Notes: a model not told the origin generated them from the letters alone. A DNA stretch of 64,000 bases from Pseudomonas sp. ACN8 (GCF_002303925.1 NZ_MRCS01000015.1:53423-117422), one strand, 5' to 3'; positions 1-12,947 are shown, counted from the first letter of the stretch. Made by a program: numbers and translations.

Positions 1-127
1 GCAGTTGCTCGATACTGGCGTCCGGTGTCCGTGGAAGCTCGCCAAGGCTGGAGGAGGGCGAGCTGGCGCAAGCCGTCAACAAGGCAGCGAGGCAGAGGGC
101 AGATAACAGCCGCAGGCAAGCGATCAT
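1..127 (-). CDS. lpoA: LpoA-type penicillin-binding protein activator, 5' end only
   Basis: Only the first 42 codons are inside the window. The peptide begins MIACLRLLSALCLAALLTAC and carries a lipobox (L-L-T-A-C, Cys20) followed by an Ala/Ser-rich linker, so an outer-membrane lipoprotein is predicted. In Pseudomonas the gene divergent from rsmI beside rnpB is lpoA (yraM), whose product activates the bifunctional peptidoglycan synthase PBP1a. The identification rests on the lipoprotein signal and this conserved neighbourhood. The functional domains lie outside the window. Confidence 0.65.
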   Translation of the reverse strand, partial: MIACLRLLSALCLAALLTACASSPSSSLGELPRTPDASIEQL

Positions 128-337
128 GTAAGCGTTCCTGATACTCGATCAAATTAGCGTGGAATTGTACCCAAGCACTGGCCGGGGCGCGATGTTACTG
201 GCGTGAATCGATCAATTTAGCTGGTGTAAATGTTGCTCCAGCGCACAAACAGTCGCCGATACCTCGTTTGCTTGCGGGTATCGTGAGTCTCGCTACGCGC
301 TACAATGGCGACTTTTACCGATCATGAGGTGTGCGCT

Positions 338-1210
338 TTGACTGCTCCAGGTGCTTTGAATTCCGCTGCTGGCTCGCTTTATGTGGTGGCGACGCCCATC
401 GGCAACCTGGATGACATCAGTGCGCGGGCGCTGAAGATTCTGCGTGAAGTGGCCCTGGTCGCTGCGGAAGACACCCGTCATTCCCAGCGCTTGATGCAGC
501 ACTTCGGCATCTCGACGCCATTGGCGGCCTGCCATGAGCACAACGAGCGGGATGAAGGTAGTCGCTTTATCACGCGCCTGCTTGCCGGTGACAACGTGGC
601 GTTGATTTCCGATGCCGGGACGCCGCTGATTTCCGATCCGGGTTATCACCTGGTGCGGCAGGCCCGGGCAGCGGGCATTAATGTAGTACCGGTTCCGGGT
701 GCCTGCGCATTGATTGCAGCGCTGTCGGCGGCGGGGCTGCCTTCCGATCGTTTCATTTTCGAAGGTTTTCTGCCGGCCAAGGCAGTGGGGCGGCGTGCGC
801 GTCTGGAGCAGGTAAAGGAAGAACCTCGTACTTTGATCTTCTATGAGGCTCCGCATCGAATTCTGGAATGCCTGCAAGACATGGAGCTGGTGTTCGGCCC
901 CGAGCGTCCGGCGCTGCTTGCCCGTGAGCTGACCAAGACGTTTGAGACTCTCAAGGGGCTGCCGCTGGCTGAGTTGCGCGAGTTCGTCGAGTCGGACAGC
1001 AACCAGCAGCGCGGCGAGTGCGTGGTACTGGTGGCTGGCTGGTCCGCGCCCGAGGAAGAGGGGGCCGTCAGCAGCGAAGCGATGCGCATCCTCAACCTGT
1101 TGCTCGAAGAAATGCCGCTCAAGCGTGCGGCGGCGTTGGCGGCGCAAATCACCGGCGAGCGAAAGAATGTGCTGTACCAGATCGCGCTGGATCAGCAAAA
1201 GGGCGAGTAA
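338..1210 (+). CDS. rsmI: 16S rRNA (cytidine1402-2'-O)-methyltransferase
   Basis: RsmI methylates the ribose of C1402 in the ribosomal P site using SAM; RsmH, encoded further along, methylates the base of the same nucleotide. The 290-residue protein shows the tetrapyrrole-methylase fold motifs: TPIGNLDD near residue 19, AAEDTRHS near 42, and the SAM-binding SDAGTPLISDPG near 91. An in-frame ATG at 305 would add 11 residues. I prefer the TTG at 338 because GAGGTG lies about 7 bases upstream and a TACAAT -10-like box overlaps the ATG at 305. Start choice is moderately certain, function highly certain. Confidence 0.9.
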   Translation: MTAPGALNSAAGSLYVVATPIGNLDDISARALKILREVALVAAEDTRHSQRLMQHFGISTPLAACHEHNERDEGSRFITRLLAGDNVALISDAGTPLISDPGYHLVRQARAAGINVVPVPGACALIAALSAAGLPSDRFIFEGFLPAKAVGRRARLEQVKEEPRTLIFYEAPHRILECLQDMELVFGPERPALLARELTKTFETLKGLPLAELREFVESDSNQQRGECVVLVAGWSAPEEEGAVSSEAMRILNLLLEEMPLKRAAALAAQITGERKNVLYQIALDQQKGE

Positions 1211-1284
1211 AACCCGACGCACAGGCGTGCTCAATGGCGCTTGGCGCTTGTTCTTCGGGCGCTGTGCCGGTAACCTTCGCGGCG

Positions 1285-1640
1285 GAGAGTCGATCGGACA
1301 GTCGCTGCCCTCTATGAAAATTAGGGGGGGGAGGAAAGTCCGGGCTCCATAGGGCGAAGTGCCAGGTAATGCCTGGGAGGCGCGAGCCTACGGAAAGTGC
1401 CACAGAAAATAACCGCCTAAGCGCTTCGGCGCCGGTAAGGGTGAAAAGGTGCGGTAAGAGCGCACCGCACGTCTGGCAACAGTTCGTGGCTAGGTAAACC
1501 CCACTTGGAGCAAGACCAAATAGGGTCCCAAGGCGTGGCCCGCGCTGGGACCGGGTAGGTTGCTAAAGATGTCCAGTGATGGCCATCGTAGACGAATGAC
1601 TGTTCAAGACAGAACCCGGCTTACAGATCGACTCTCCACC
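1285..1640 (+). ncRNA. rnpB: RNase P RNA (M1 RNA), bacterial type A
   Basis: Catalytic RNA that removes the 5' leader of tRNA precursors. The 5' end GGAGAGTCGATCGGACAGTCGC and the 3' end ACAGATCGACTCTCC pair to form the terminal helix P1. Between them are the universally conserved GAGGAAAGTCCGGGCTCC (about 1331-1349), GGTAAGGGTGAAAAGGTGCGGTAAGAGC (about 1435-1461) and the AGACAGAACCCGGCTTACA block near the 3' end. The length of about 356 nt is normal for gammaproteobacteria. A T-rich run follows directly at 1641. Ends are set from the P1 pairing and may be off by a few bases. Confidence 0.96.
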
Positions 1641-1890
1641 TTTTTCTTTCCTCTGCTTGAATCATCGGGCAGGGGGTGGGTGATAGCAATTTCCCTCCTT
1701 ACACATTCATCCGCAGAACCTCTTTTGTAATACCAAAAAAATCTTACTCTTAATAAATTACTTTAACTTTCGAACGCAGCCTTCTGTGCTGATTCAAGTT
1801 ATCGGTCAGTTTCATCTGCCAGATTCTCGTTGCCCCTCCGTTAATGCTCCTAAATCTCAGTTCTGTAAGGGTTTTCCTTTAATCCGCGCC
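1641..1890. other. Intergenic spacer between rnpB and the dcw promoter
   Basis: AT-rich spacer with no credible reading frame. It starts with the T-run that probably ends rnpB transcription and leads into the mraZ promoter. I see no repeat or RNA gene in it. Confidence 0.5.
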
Positions 1891-1920
1891 TTGACGGTGT
1901 GGTGGGCGCATTCCTATAGT
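1891..1920 (+). promoter_or_regulatory. Sigma70-type promoter of the dcw cluster
   Basis: TTGACG at 1891-1896 and TATAGT at 1915-1920 are separated by 18 bases. Transcription would start near 1927, at the first MraZ operator repeat and about 68 bases upstream of the mraZ start codon. Confidence 0.7.
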
Positions 1921-1926
1921 GTGCAC

Positions 1927-1953
1927 AAGTGGCGGAAAGTGGCATGAAGTGGG
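1927..1953 (+). promoter_or_regulatory. MraZ operator, three direct repeats
   Basis: AAGTGGC (1927), AAGTGGC (1937) and AAGTGGG (1947) recur with an exact 10-bp period. Tandem GTGG/TGGG boxes one helical turn apart just upstream of mraZ are the known binding site of MraZ, which represses its own operon. Placement directly at the predicted transcription start fits repression. Confidence 0.75.
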
Positions 1954-1994
1954 TTTTTTGAACTCAAAACGCTAGAATTTGGAGAAACGCTGAC

Positions 1995-2450
1995 GTGTTT
2001 CGCGGAGCCAACGCTATCAGTCTCGATGCAAAGGGCCGTCTCGCAATGCCGAGCCGGTACCGTGACGAGCTCGATTCGCGCAGCTCCGGTCAGTTGATCG
2101 TGACAATTGATGCCGTTGATCCTTGTTTATGTGTTTACCCGCTCGATGAGTGGGAAATTATTGAAACCAAACTGCGCGCATTGCCTTCGCTTCGCGAAGA
2201 GAATCGCCGCCTGCAACGTTTACTGATTGGTAATGCCGTCGACCTCGAGCTCGATGGCAGTGGTCGTTTTCTGGTTCCGCCGCGTCTTCGTGAATATGCC
2301 AAGTTGGATAAGCGCGCGATGTTGGTAGGCCAACTGAACAAGTTCCAACTGTGGGACGAAGATGCCTGGAACGCGGTTTCTGCCGCTGACCTGGCTGCCA
2401 TTCAACAACCGGGCGCTATGCCTGATGAACTGCGTGATTTGATCCTGTGA
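1995..2450 (+). CDS. mraZ: Transcriptional regulator MraZ
   Basis: Nucleoid-associated DNA-binding protein and autorepressor of the division/cell-wall cluster. The 151 residues hold two SpoVT/AbrB-like half-domains, each with the family D-x-x-G-R turn (DAKGR at 11-15, DGSGR at 87-91) followed by a PxR segment. The start is GTG, with GGAG about 12 bases upstream. The gene is first in the cluster and overlaps rsmH by 4 bases (GTGA). Three operator repeats lie 42-68 bases upstream. Confidence 0.96.
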   Translation: MFRGANAISLDAKGRLAMPSRYRDELDSRSSGQLIVTIDAVDPCLCVYPLDEWEIIETKLRALPSLREENRRLQRLLIGNAVDLELDGSGRFLVPPRLREYAKLDKRAMLVGQLNKFQLWDEDAWNAVSAADLAAIQQPGAMPDELRDLIL

Positions 2451-3390
2451 CTATTGATAGCGGCTTTAACCACATCACCGTACTGCTTGACGAAGCTGTC
2501 GAGGCTCTCGCCGTACGTCCTGATGGCTGCTATCTGGACGGCACGTTCGGGCGCGGCGGACACAGCCGGTTGATCCTCAGCCAGCTCGGTCCCGATGGTC
2601 GGTTGCTCGGATTCGATAAAGATCCACAAGCGATTGCCACCGGGCAGACGCTAGCGGCCGAAGACGGCCGCTTTGTCGTTGTGCAGCGCAGCTTTGCCGA
2701 GCTCGGTTCGGAAGTCGCCGAACGCGGTCTGGCCGGCAAGGTCAGCGGCGTTCTGCTGGATCTGGGCGTGTCTTCGCCACAGCTCGACGACCCTGAGCGC
2801 GGCTTCAGTTTCCTCAACGACGGTCCGCTGGACATGCGCATGGATCCGTCCCGTGGCATCAGCGCCGCCGAATTCGTCAACACCGCGCCCGTGGAAGAAA
2901 TCGCCCGGGTGTTCAAGGAATACGGCGAAGAGCGTTTCTCCGGCCGCATGGCCCGTGCCGTGGCCGAGCGCCGCGACATCAAGCCATTCGAACGCACCGG
3001 TGACCTGGCAGAAGTCCTGAAGGTCGCCAACCCGGCGTGGGAAAAGGGCAAGAACCCTGCAACCCGCGCCTTCCAGGGGTTGCGTATTCACGTCAACAAC
3101 GAATTGGGTGACCTGGAAACCGGCCTCGAAGCCGCGCTGGAATGCCTGGAAGTGGGCGGTCGCCTGGTGGTGATCAGCTTCCATTCGCTGGAAGACCGTA
3201 TCGTCAAACTGTTCATGCGCAAGCTGGTCAAAGGCGAAGCCGACAACCTGCCGCGCAACCTGCCGGTTCGGCATGTCGCCTTCGAACCGAAAATCAAAAT
3301 CCATGGCAAAGCGCAGACGGCCTCCGACGCCGAACTCAAAGCCAACCCACGTTCCCGTAGCGCTGTCATGCGTGTGGCGGAGAAGCTGCG

Positions 3391-3394
<4 letters not shown>
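2447..3394 (+). CDS. rsmH: 16S rRNA (cytosine1402-N4)-methyltransferase
   Basis: SAM-dependent enzyme (formerly MraW) that N4-methylates C1402 of 16S rRNA. The 315 residues contain the SAM-binding [10 protein letters not shown] (31-40), [12 protein letters not shown], and the C-terminal [11 protein letters not shown] block typical of the family. The GTG start overlaps the mraZ stop, and its own stop overlaps the GTG of ftsL, so translation of the three genes is probably coupled. Confidence 0.97.
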
Positions 3395-5422
<2,028 letters not shown>

Positions 5423-5423
<1 letters not shown>

Positions 5424-6886
5424 TGTCCCTGAGCCTGAACAAGATTTTCCCTCACGCCGGTCACGATCTGCTGATTCGCGAGCTCGCCCTGGACAGCCGC
5501 AAAGTGCGCGCGGGCGATCTGTTCCTCGCCGTGCCGGGCGGGAAGTTCGATGGACGCGCGCATATTGCCGACGCTTTGCAGCGCGGAGCTGCCGCGGTGG
5601 CCTATGAAGTAGAAGGCGCCACGGTCCTGCCGATCACTGAAGTGCCGCTGATTCCGGTCAAAGGTCTGGCGGCTCAGCTGTCGGACATCGCCGGGCGTTT
5701 TTATGGCGAGCCAAGCCATCACCTGAACCTGGTGGGCGTGACCGGCACCAACGGCAAGACCAGCGTGACTCAATTGGTTGCCCAGGCACTGGACCTGCTC
5801 GGCCAGCACTGCGGCCTGGTCGGTACGCTCGGTTCCGGTTTCTACGGCGCGCTGGAAATCGGCCTGCATACCACGCCGAATCCGATTGCCGTGCAAGCGA
5901 CCCTGGCAGACCTGAAAAAGGCCGGGGCCAAAGCCGTGGCGATGGAAGTGTCTTCCCATGGTCTGGACCAGGGTCGCGTGACTGCATTGGCGTTCGATGT
6001 GGCAGTGATGACCAACCTGTCCCGCGATCACCTGGATTACCACGGCACCATGCAGGCTTACGGCGAAGCCAAGTCCAGGCTGTTTGCCTGGAATGATTTG
6101 AAATGCCGCGTGGTCAATCTCGACGACAAGTTTGGTCGGCAACTGGCCGCCGACAAGTGCGAGTCGCGGTTGATCACCTATAGCCTGGAAGATTCCAGCG
6201 CCTACCTGTATTGCCGCCAGGCGCAATTCGACGACGAAGGCGTGCGCGCCACGCTGGTCACGCCACAGGGCGAGCACCACTTGCGCAGCACCTTGCTCGG
6301 TCGCTTCAACCTGAGCAATGTCCTGGCGGCGGTCGGCGCGTTGCTCGGTCTGGATTATGCCCTGGACGAAATTCTCGAGGTGCTGCCGAAGCTGGAAGGC
6401 CCTGCCGGTCGCATGCAGCGTCTGGGCGGAGGCTCGCAGCCGCTGGTGGTGGTCGATTACGCCCACACCCCGGATGCCCTGGAAAAAGTACTGCTGGCCC
6501 TGCGTCCACACGCCAAGGGCCGGTTGCTGTGCCTGTTCGGCTGTGGCGGCGACCGCGATCGCGGCAAGCGACCATTGATGGCCGAAGTGGTCGAGCGCCT
6601 GGCCGATGGCGTGCTGGTCACCGACGACAACCCGCGTACTGAGGACCCAGCAGTGATTTTCGATGACATCCGTGCCGGTTTCACGGCTGTGGATAAAGTG
6701 GAATTCATTGCCGGCCGTGGTCAGGCGATTGCCCGGTTGATCGCCAGTGCCTCGGTGGATGACGTGATTGTCCTGGCCGGTAAAGGTCATGAGGACTATC
6801 AGGAAATCAACGGCGAACGCCATGCCTTTTCCGATCTGGTCGAGGCCGATCATGCCTTGACTGCGTGGGAGGTGGCCCATGCTTAA
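5423..6886 (+). CDS. murE: UDP-MurNAc-L-Ala-D-Glu:meso-diaminopimelate ligase
   Basis: Cytoplasmic ATP-dependent ligase adding meso-diaminopimelate as the third residue of the peptidoglycan stem peptide. The 487 residues show the Mur-ligase P-loop GVTGTNGKTS (105-114), SSHGLDQGR in the substrate domain, and the DDNPR motif near residue 400 that marks meso-DAP rather than lysine specificity. It overlaps ftsI by 1 base and murF by 8 bases. Confidence 0.97.
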
Positions 6887-8246
6887 GGCATTGAAACTGA
6901 GTGAACTGACCGGTGCGCTGAATGCTCGCCTGCTGTCCGCCGATGCCAGCTTTGACGGTGTCAGCATCGACAGTCGTGCAATCAAGCCGGGTCAACTGTT
7001 TATCGCGTTGGCCGGTCCGCGCTTCGATGGTCATGATTATCTCAATGAAGTCGCCGCCAAGGGCGCCGTGGCTGCGCTGGTCGAGCGTGAAGTCGCCGGC
7101 AGCACGCTGCCGCAGTTGCTGGTCAGCGACACCCGCCAGGCCCTGGGCCAGTTGGGCGCACTGAATCGCGCCGCCTACACCCATCCGGTCGCGGCCGTCA
7201 CCGGCTCCAGCGGCAAGACCACGGTCAAGGAGATGCTTGCGAGCATCCTGCGTACGCGCGGCGCAGTACTCGCCACCCGTGGCAACCTGAACAACGATCT
7301 CGGCGTGCCTTTGACCTTGCTCGAACTGGCGCCGGAACACTCCGCTGCCGTGATCGAACTGGGTGCTTCGCGCCTGGGTGAAATTGCCTACACCGTCGGC
7401 CTTACCAGGCCGCACGTGGCCATTCTCAACAATGCCGGGACCGCCCACGTCGGCGAGTTCGGCGGTCCGGAAAAAATCGTCGAAGCCAAGGGCGAGATCA
7501 TCGAAGGGCTGGATGCCGATGGCGTCGCCGTTCTCAATCTCGACGACAAGGCATTCGGTATCTGGAAGGCCCGCGCCGGTGACCGCAAAGTGCTGACGTT
7601 TGCGTTGAGCAATTCGAGCGCCGATTTCCATGCCAGTGACCTGGCTACGGATGCCCGCGGCTGCCCGGCGTTCAACCTGCACTGCCCTGAAGGTGTGGAG
7701 CGCGTGCAACTGAACCTGCTCGGCACCCATAACGTCGCCAATGCCATGGCCGCCGCCGCTGCCGCCCATGCCCTGGGCGTGTCGCTGTTCGGTATCGCCA
7801 CCGGCCTTGGCGCGGTGCAGCCGGTCAAGGGTCGCACCGTTGCGCAGCTGGCCACCAACGGTATGCGCGTGATCGATGACACTTATAACGCCAACCCCAC
7901 CTCCATGTGCGCTGCCGTTGATATACTGGCCGGCTTTTCCGGTCGCACCGTCCTGGTGCTCGGGGATATCGGCGAGTTGGGCGAATGGGCGGAGCAGGGG
8001 CACCGCGACGTGGGCGAGTACGCCCGTGGCAAGGTTTCTGCGCTGTACGCCGTCGGGCCAATGATGGCTCACGCCGTGAACGCATTCGGTCCACAGGCTC
8101 TTCACTTCAGCACGCAGGCTGAACTGATCAAGGCCCTGGGGGCCGAGCAAGACACAAACACCACCATTTTGATCAAGGGATCGCGCAGCGCTGCGATGGA
8201 AAACGTCGTCGCCGCCTTGTGCGGGTCCAGTCTGGAGAAACATTAA
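6879..8246 (+). CDS. murF: UDP-MurNAc-tripeptide:D-Ala-D-Ala ligase
   Basis: Completes the cytoplasmic pentapeptide precursor by adding D-Ala-D-Ala, made by DdlB of this cluster. The 455 residues have the P-loop [13 protein letters not shown] (106-118), the ENNLNNDxG-type segment [13 protein letters not shown], and DDTYNANP in the C-terminal domain. It overlaps murE by 8 bases, and its TAA overlaps the mraY start by one base. Confidence 0.97.
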   Translation: MLKALKLSELTGALNARLLSADASFDGVSIDSRAIKPGQLFIALAGPRFDGHDYLNEVAAKGAVAALVEREVAGSTLPQLLVSDTRQALGQLGALNRAAYTHPVAAVTGSSGKTTVKEMLASILRTRGAVLATRGNLNNDLGVPLTLLELAPEHSAAVIELGASRLGEIAYTVGLTRPHVAILNNAGTAHVGEFGGPEKIVEAKGEIIEGLDADGVAVLNLDDKAFGIWKARAGDRKVLTFALSNSSADFHASDLATDARGCPAFNLHCPEGVERVQLNLLGTHNVANAMAAAAAAHALGVSLFGIATGLGAVQPVKGRTVAQLATNGMRVIDDTYNANPTSMCAAVDILAGFSGRTVLVLGDIGELGEWAEQGHRDVGEYARGKVSALYAVGPMMAHAVNAFGPQALHFSTQAELIKALGAEQDTNTTILIKGSRSAAMENVVAALCGSSLEKH

Positions 8247-9328
8247 TGCTGCTGCTGCTAGCGGAGTATCTGCAACAGTTCTACAAAGGCTTCGCGGTCT
8301 TCCAGTACCTGACCCTGCGCGGGATTCTCGGTGTACTGACCGCGCTGGTCTTGTCGCTGTGCTATGGCCCATGGATGATCCGCACCTTGCAGAACCGGCA
8401 GATCGGTCAATCCGTGCGCAACGACGGCCCGCAGTCGCACCTGTCCAAGTCGGGTACGCCGACCATGGGCGGCGCGCTGATTCTGTCGTCCATCGGTGTC
8501 AGCACCCTGCTGTGGGCTGACCTGAGCAATCGCTACGTCTGGGTCGTACTGCTGGTGACCCTGCTGTTCGGCGCCATCGGCTGGGTCGACGACTACCGCA
8601 AGGTCATCGAGAAAAACTCCCGTGGCTTGCCGAGCCGCTGGAAATATTTCTGGCAATCGGTGTTCGGTCTGGGCGCGGCGATCTTCCTTTATATGACTGC
8701 CGCCACGCCGGTGGAAACCACCCTGATCCTGCCGATGCTCAAGGACTACAGCATTGCGCTGGGCGCCGGTTTCATCGTCCTGACCTATTTCGTGATCGTC
8801 GGTTCGAGCAACGCGGTCAACCTGACCGACGGCCTCGACGGCCTGGCGATCATGCCGACCGTGATGGTTGGTGGTGGCCTAGGCATTTTCTGCTACCTGT
8901 CGGGTAACGTGAAATTCGCCGAATACCTGCTGATTCCTTATGTACCGGGCGCCGGTGAGTTGATCGTGTTCTGTGGCGCACTGATCGGAGCAGGCCTGGG
9001 CTTCCTCTGGTTCAACACCTATCCGGCACAGGTCTTCATGGGTGACGTCGGCGCACTGGCGCTGGGCGCGGCCCTGGGCACCATCGCGGTGATCGTCCGT
9101 CAGGAAATCGTCCTGTTCATCATGGGCGGCGTGTTCGTGATGGAAACCCTGTCAGTCGTCATTCAGGTTGCCTCTTTTAAACTGACCGGTCGCCGTGTTT
9201 TCCGCATGGCGCCCATTCACCACCACTTTGAACTCAAGGGCTGGCCCGAGCCGCGCGTGATCGTCCGTTTCTGGATCATCACCGTGATTCTCGTGCTGAT
9301 CGGCCTTGCCACCCTGAAGCTGAGGTAG
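8246..9328 (+). CDS. mraY: Phospho-MurNAc-pentapeptide transferase
   Basis: Integral membrane enzyme that transfers phospho-MurNAc-pentapeptide to undecaprenyl phosphate, forming lipid I. From the ATG at 8246 it has 360 residues, the exact family length. TGGAGAAA lies just upstream, so the in-frame GTG at 8219 inside murF is not used. About ten membrane segments are visible. The acidic residues D115-D116 (GWVDDYRK) and the NLTDGLDGL motif (192-200) form the Mg2+ site, and an HHHFE loop is near the C terminus. Confidence 0.97.
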   Translation: MLLLLAEYLQQFYKGFAVFQYLTLRGILGVLTALVLSLCYGPWMIRTLQNRQIGQSVRNDGPQSHLSKSGTPTMGGALILSSIGVSTLLWADLSNRYVWVVLLVTLLFGAIGWVDDYRKVIEKNSRGLPSRWKYFWQSVFGLGAAIFLYMTAATPVETTLILPMLKDYSIALGAGFIVLTYFVIVGSSNAVNLTDGLDGLAIMPTVMVGGGLGIFCYLSGNVKFAEYLLIPYVPGAGELIVFCGALIGAGLGFLWFNTYPAQVFMGDVGALALGAALGTIAVIVRQEIVLFIMGGVFVMETLSVVIQVASFKLTGRRVFRMAPIHHHFELKGWPEPRVIVRFWIITVILVLIGLATLKLR

Positions 9329-9334
9329 AAACAC

Positions 9335-10681
9335 GTGTCTCTGATCGCTTCTGACCACTTCCGCATCGTTGTCGGCCTCGGCAAGAGCGGCATGTCCCTG
9401 GTTCGCTTCCTGGCGAACCAGGGCGTGGCGTTTGCCGTGGCCGATACGCGGGAAAATCCACCGGAACTGGCCACGCTCAAGCGTGACTATCCCCACGTGG
9501 AAGTGCGTTGTGGCGAGCTGGACGTCGAATTCCTGTGCCGTGCCGACGAGCTCTACGTGAGCCCCGGCCTGGCGCTGGCGACCCCGGCCCTGCAGGCTGC
9601 CGCCGCCCGTGGCGTGAAGTTGTCCGGCGACATCGAGCTGTTCGCGCGTAACGCGAAGGCGCCGATCGTGGCCATCAGCGGCTCCAACGCGAAAAGTACC
9701 GTGACCACCCTGGTCGGCGAGATGGCGGCTGCGGCCGGCAAGCGAGTTGCCGTCGGTGGCAACCTCGGTACGCCGGCGCTGGACTTGCTCAGTGACGACA
9801 TCGAGTTGTACGTGATGGAACTGTCGAGTTTCCAGCTGGAAACCACCGATCAGCTCAACGCCGAAGTGGCGACCGTGCTCAATATCAGCGAAGACCACAT
9901 GGACCGTTACAGCGGTCTGCCGGCCTATCACCTGGCCAAGCACCGGATCTTCCGGGGCGCCAGGCAGTTCGTGGTCAATCGCCAGGATGCCCTGAGTCGT
10001 CCGTTGATGGGCGAAGGTCAGCCTTGCTGGACCTTCGGCCTGAGCAAACCTGATTTCAAGGCCTTTGGTATCCGTGAAGAAGGCAGCGAGAAATACCTGG
10101 CCTTCGAATTCCAGAACCTGATGCCGGTGCGCGAATTGAAGATTCGCGGCTCCCACAACCAGTCCAACGCCCTGGCGGCCCTGGCCCTGGGCCATGCGGT
10201 CGGCCTGCCGTTCGACGCCATGCTGTCGAGCCTGCGCACCTTCGCCGGTCTCGAGCATCGTTGCCAATGGGTCCGCGACCTCGACGGCGTGGGCTACTAC
10301 AACGATTCCAAGGCCACCAACGTCGGTGCCGCCCTGGCGGCCATCGAAGGTTTGGGCGCAGACATCGACGGCAAGGTCGTGCTGATCGCCGGTGGCGACG
10401 GCAAGGGTGCCGAGTTCAAGGACCTGCGCGATCCGGTGGCGGCCAACTGCCGCGCCGTGGTCCTGATGGGCCGCGACTCCGACAAGATCGGCGAGGCCAT
10501 CGGCGATGCCGTACCGCTGATCCGCGCCGGCTCCCTGGTCGAAGCCGTCGAACAATGCCGTGCCGCAGCCCAACCGGGCGACGTAGTGCTGCTGTCGCCA
10601 GCCTGCGCCAGTTTCGACATGTTCAAGAACTACGAAGACCGTGGTCACCAGTTCGTCCAAGCCGTGGAGGATCTGGCATGA
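9335..10681 (+). CDS. murD: UDP-MurNAc-L-alanine:D-glutamate ligase
   Basis: Adds D-glutamate, the second residue of the stem peptide. The 448 residues have an N-terminal UDP-binding Rossmann motif (VVGLGKSGMS, 12-21) and a central ATPase domain whose P-loop reads SGSNAKST (115-122), the variant with Ala in place of the usual Gly found in Pseudomonas MurD. The C-terminal domain contains SPACASFDMFKNYEDRG. The start is GTG. It overlaps ftsW by 4 bases (ATGA). Confidence 0.96.
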   Translation: MSLIASDHFRIVVGLGKSGMSLVRFLANQGVAFAVADTRENPPELATLKRDYPHVEVRCGELDVEFLCRADELYVSPGLALATPALQAAAARGVKLSGDIELFARNAKAPIVAISGSNAKSTVTTLVGEMAAAAGKRVAVGGNLGTPALDLLSDDIELYVMELSSFQLETTDQLNAEVATVLNISEDHMDRYSGLPAYHLAKHRIFRGARQFVVNRQDALSRPLMGEGQPCWTFGLSKPDFKAFGIREEGSEKYLAFEFQNLMPVRELKIRGSHNQSNALAALALGHAVGLPFDAMLSSLRTFAGLEHRCQWVRDLDGVGYYNDSKATNVGAALAAIEGLGADIDGKVVLIAGGDGKGAEFKDLRDPVAANCRAVVLMGRDSDKIGEAIGDAVPLIRAGSLVEAVEQCRAAAQPGDVVLLSPACASFDMFKNYEDRGHQFVQAVEDLA

Positions 10682-11895
10682 GCCTCAAAGGCATCATCAA
10701 GCCGTATCCATCGCCACTCATCACCGGGCGCGGTATCGACCTTGATTTCCCGATGCTCGCCGGTTGCCTGACGCTGCTCGGCCTGGGGCTGATCATGATC
10801 GCCTCGGCATCGACCGAAGTGGCGGCCGTGCAGTCGGGCAGCGCCCTGTATTACATGATTCGCCACCTTATTTACGTGGTGCTGGGCCTGGGTGCCTGCA
10901 TCGTCACCATGATGATCCCGATCGCCACCTGGCAACGCCTGGGCTGGCTGATGCTGCTGGGTGCGTTCGGCTTGCTGGTGATGGTGATCATTCCGGGGAT
11001 CGGCCGTGAAGTTAACGGCTCAATGCGCTGGATCGGCTTCAGTTTCTTCAACGTCCAGCCTTCCGAGATCGCCAAGGTGTTCGTGGTGATCTACCTCGCC
11101 GGTTATCTGGTGCGCCGCCAGAAAGAAGTGCGTGAAAGCTGGATGGGCTTCTTCAAGCCGTTCATCGTGCTGCTGCCGATGGCGGGTCTGCTGCTGATGG
11201 AGCCGGACTTCGGTGCCACCGTCGTGATGATGGGGGCCGCTGCGGCGATGCTGTTCCTGGGCGGCGTCGGGCTGTTCCGTTTTTCCCTGATGGTGGTGCT
11301 GGCTGTCGGCGCGGTGGTGCTGTTGATTCAGATGCAGCCCTATCGAATGGCGCGCCTGACCAACTTTGCCGACCCGTGGGCCGACCAGTTCGGCGCCGGC
11401 TATCAGCTGTCCCAGGCGTTGATCGCCTTCGGTCGCGGAGAATGGCTGGGCGTCGGCCTGGGCAACAGCGTGCAAAAACAGTTCTACCTGCCGGAAGCCC
11501 ACACCGACTTCGTGTTCTCGGTCCTGGCCGAAGAGCTGGGTGCGGTGGGTTCGTTGTGCACCGTGGCATTGTTCGTCTTCGTGTGTATTCGTGGCATGTA
11601 CATCGGACTGTGGGCTGAAAAGGCCAAGCAGTTTTTTGCAGCTTACGTGGCATATGGCCTGTCGTTCCTGTGGATCGGTCAATTCCTGATCAACATCGGC
11701 GTGAACGTCGGTCTGCTGCCGACCAAGGGTCTGACCCTGCCGTTCCTCAGTTATGGCGGCAGTTCGTTGGTGATCTGCTGTGCCTGTCTCGGCTTGTTGC
11801 TGCGCATCGAGTGGGAAAGTCGTACCCACCTGGGCAGTGAAGAGATGGAGTTCCATGAAAGCGACTTCGCCGAGGAGCCGAACCATGGGCGCTAA
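10678..11895 (+). CDS. ftsW: Septal peptidoglycan glycosyltransferase FtsW
   Basis: SEDS-family polymerase that forms glycan strands from lipid II at the septum, paired with FtsI. The 405 residues contain about ten membrane segments and family blocks including NGSMRWI, PSEIAKVF, PDFGATVV, QLSQALIAFGRGEW and the C-terminal LPFLSYGGSSL. The frame stays open upstream inside murD to 10261, but the ATG at 10678 overlaps the murD stop and gives the standard N terminus. Confidence 0.97.
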   Translation: MSLKGIIKPYPSPLITGRGIDLDFPMLAGCLTLLGLGLIMIASASTEVAAVQSGSALYYMIRHLIYVVLGLGACIVTMMIPIATWQRLGWLMLLGAFGLLVMVIIPGIGREVNGSMRWIGFSFFNVQPSEIAKVFVVIYLAGYLVRRQKEVRESWMGFFKPFIVLLPMAGLLLMEPDFGATVVMMGAAAAMLFLGGVGLFRFSLMVVLAVGAVVLLIQMQPYRMARLTNFADPWADQFGAGYQLSQALIAFGRGEWLGVGLGNSVQKQFYLPEAHTDFVFSVLAEELGAVGSLCTVALFVFVCIRGMYIGLWAEKAKQFFAAYVAYGLSFLWIGQFLINIGVNVGLLPTKGLTLPFLSYGGSSLVICCACLGLLLRIEWESRTHLGSEEMEFHESDFAEEPNHGR

Positions 11896-12947
11896 CGTCA
11901 TGATCATGGCCGGCGGCACCGGTGGCCACGTGTTCCCGGCGCTGGCCTGTGCCCGCGAATTCCAGGCGCGCGGCTATACCGTGCACTGGCTCGGCACACC
12001 CCGAGGGATCGAGAACGATCTGGTGCCGATGGCCGGTATCGAGTTGCATCGGATCAACGCCAGCGGTCTGCGGGGCAAGGGCAAATTGTCCCTGCTCAAG
12101 GCACCGTTCATGTTGCTCAAGTCGGTTTGGCAGGCGCGGGCGATCATTCGTCGTCTGCAACCGGTCTGTGTCGTGGGCTTTGGTGGCTTTGTGACCGGTC
12201 CTGGCGGTGTCGCGGCCAAACTGGCCGGCGTGCCGGTGATCGTTCACGAACAGAACGCCGTGGCCGGTACCGCCAATCGGTTGCTGGTGCCGTTTGCCGC
12301 CCGAGTCTGTGAAGCGTTCCCCGACACCTTTACCCTGTCGGACAGCCGCCGGACCACCGGTAATCCGGTGCGCACTGAGCTGTTCCTCGAGACATCGCGA
12401 CCTGCCCTGGCCGGTCGCAAGGCGCGTTTGCTGATCCTGGGCGGAAGCCTGGGCGCAGAGCCGTTGAACAAGTTGCTGCCTGAAGCCCTGTCGCAAGTCG
12501 CTGCCGACTTGCGTCCGGAAGTGTTCCATCAGGCCGGCAAAAACCACGATGAAGTGACTGCAGAGCGCTATCGCGCGGCTGGCGTCGAGGCGCAAGTGCA
12601 GCCCTTCATCAAAGACATGGCCCAAGCCTACGGCTGGGCCGACCTGGTGGTATGTCGCGCAGGCGCGCTGACCATCAGTGAACTGGCCGCCGCCGGTCTG
12701 CCCTCGATGCTGGTGCCTTTGCCTCACGCCATCGACGATCACCAGACCCGCAACGCCGAATATTTGGCCCGTGAAGGCGCAGCCTTCCTGATGCCACAAA
12801 GAACGACTGGCGCAGCGGATCTTGCCGCTCGCCTGACAGAGGTCCTGATGCAACCACAACGACTCAACGAAATGGCTACCGCGGCACGCCGCCTGGCCAA
12901 ACCCGATGCCACCCGTAACGTGGTCGATAGCTGCCTGGAGGTGGCCC

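Noticed and set aside
942..1352. Open frame running from rsmI into rnpB
   Set aside because: Overlaps rsmI in another frame and enters the conserved RNase P RNA; composition is Ser/Arg-rich noise.
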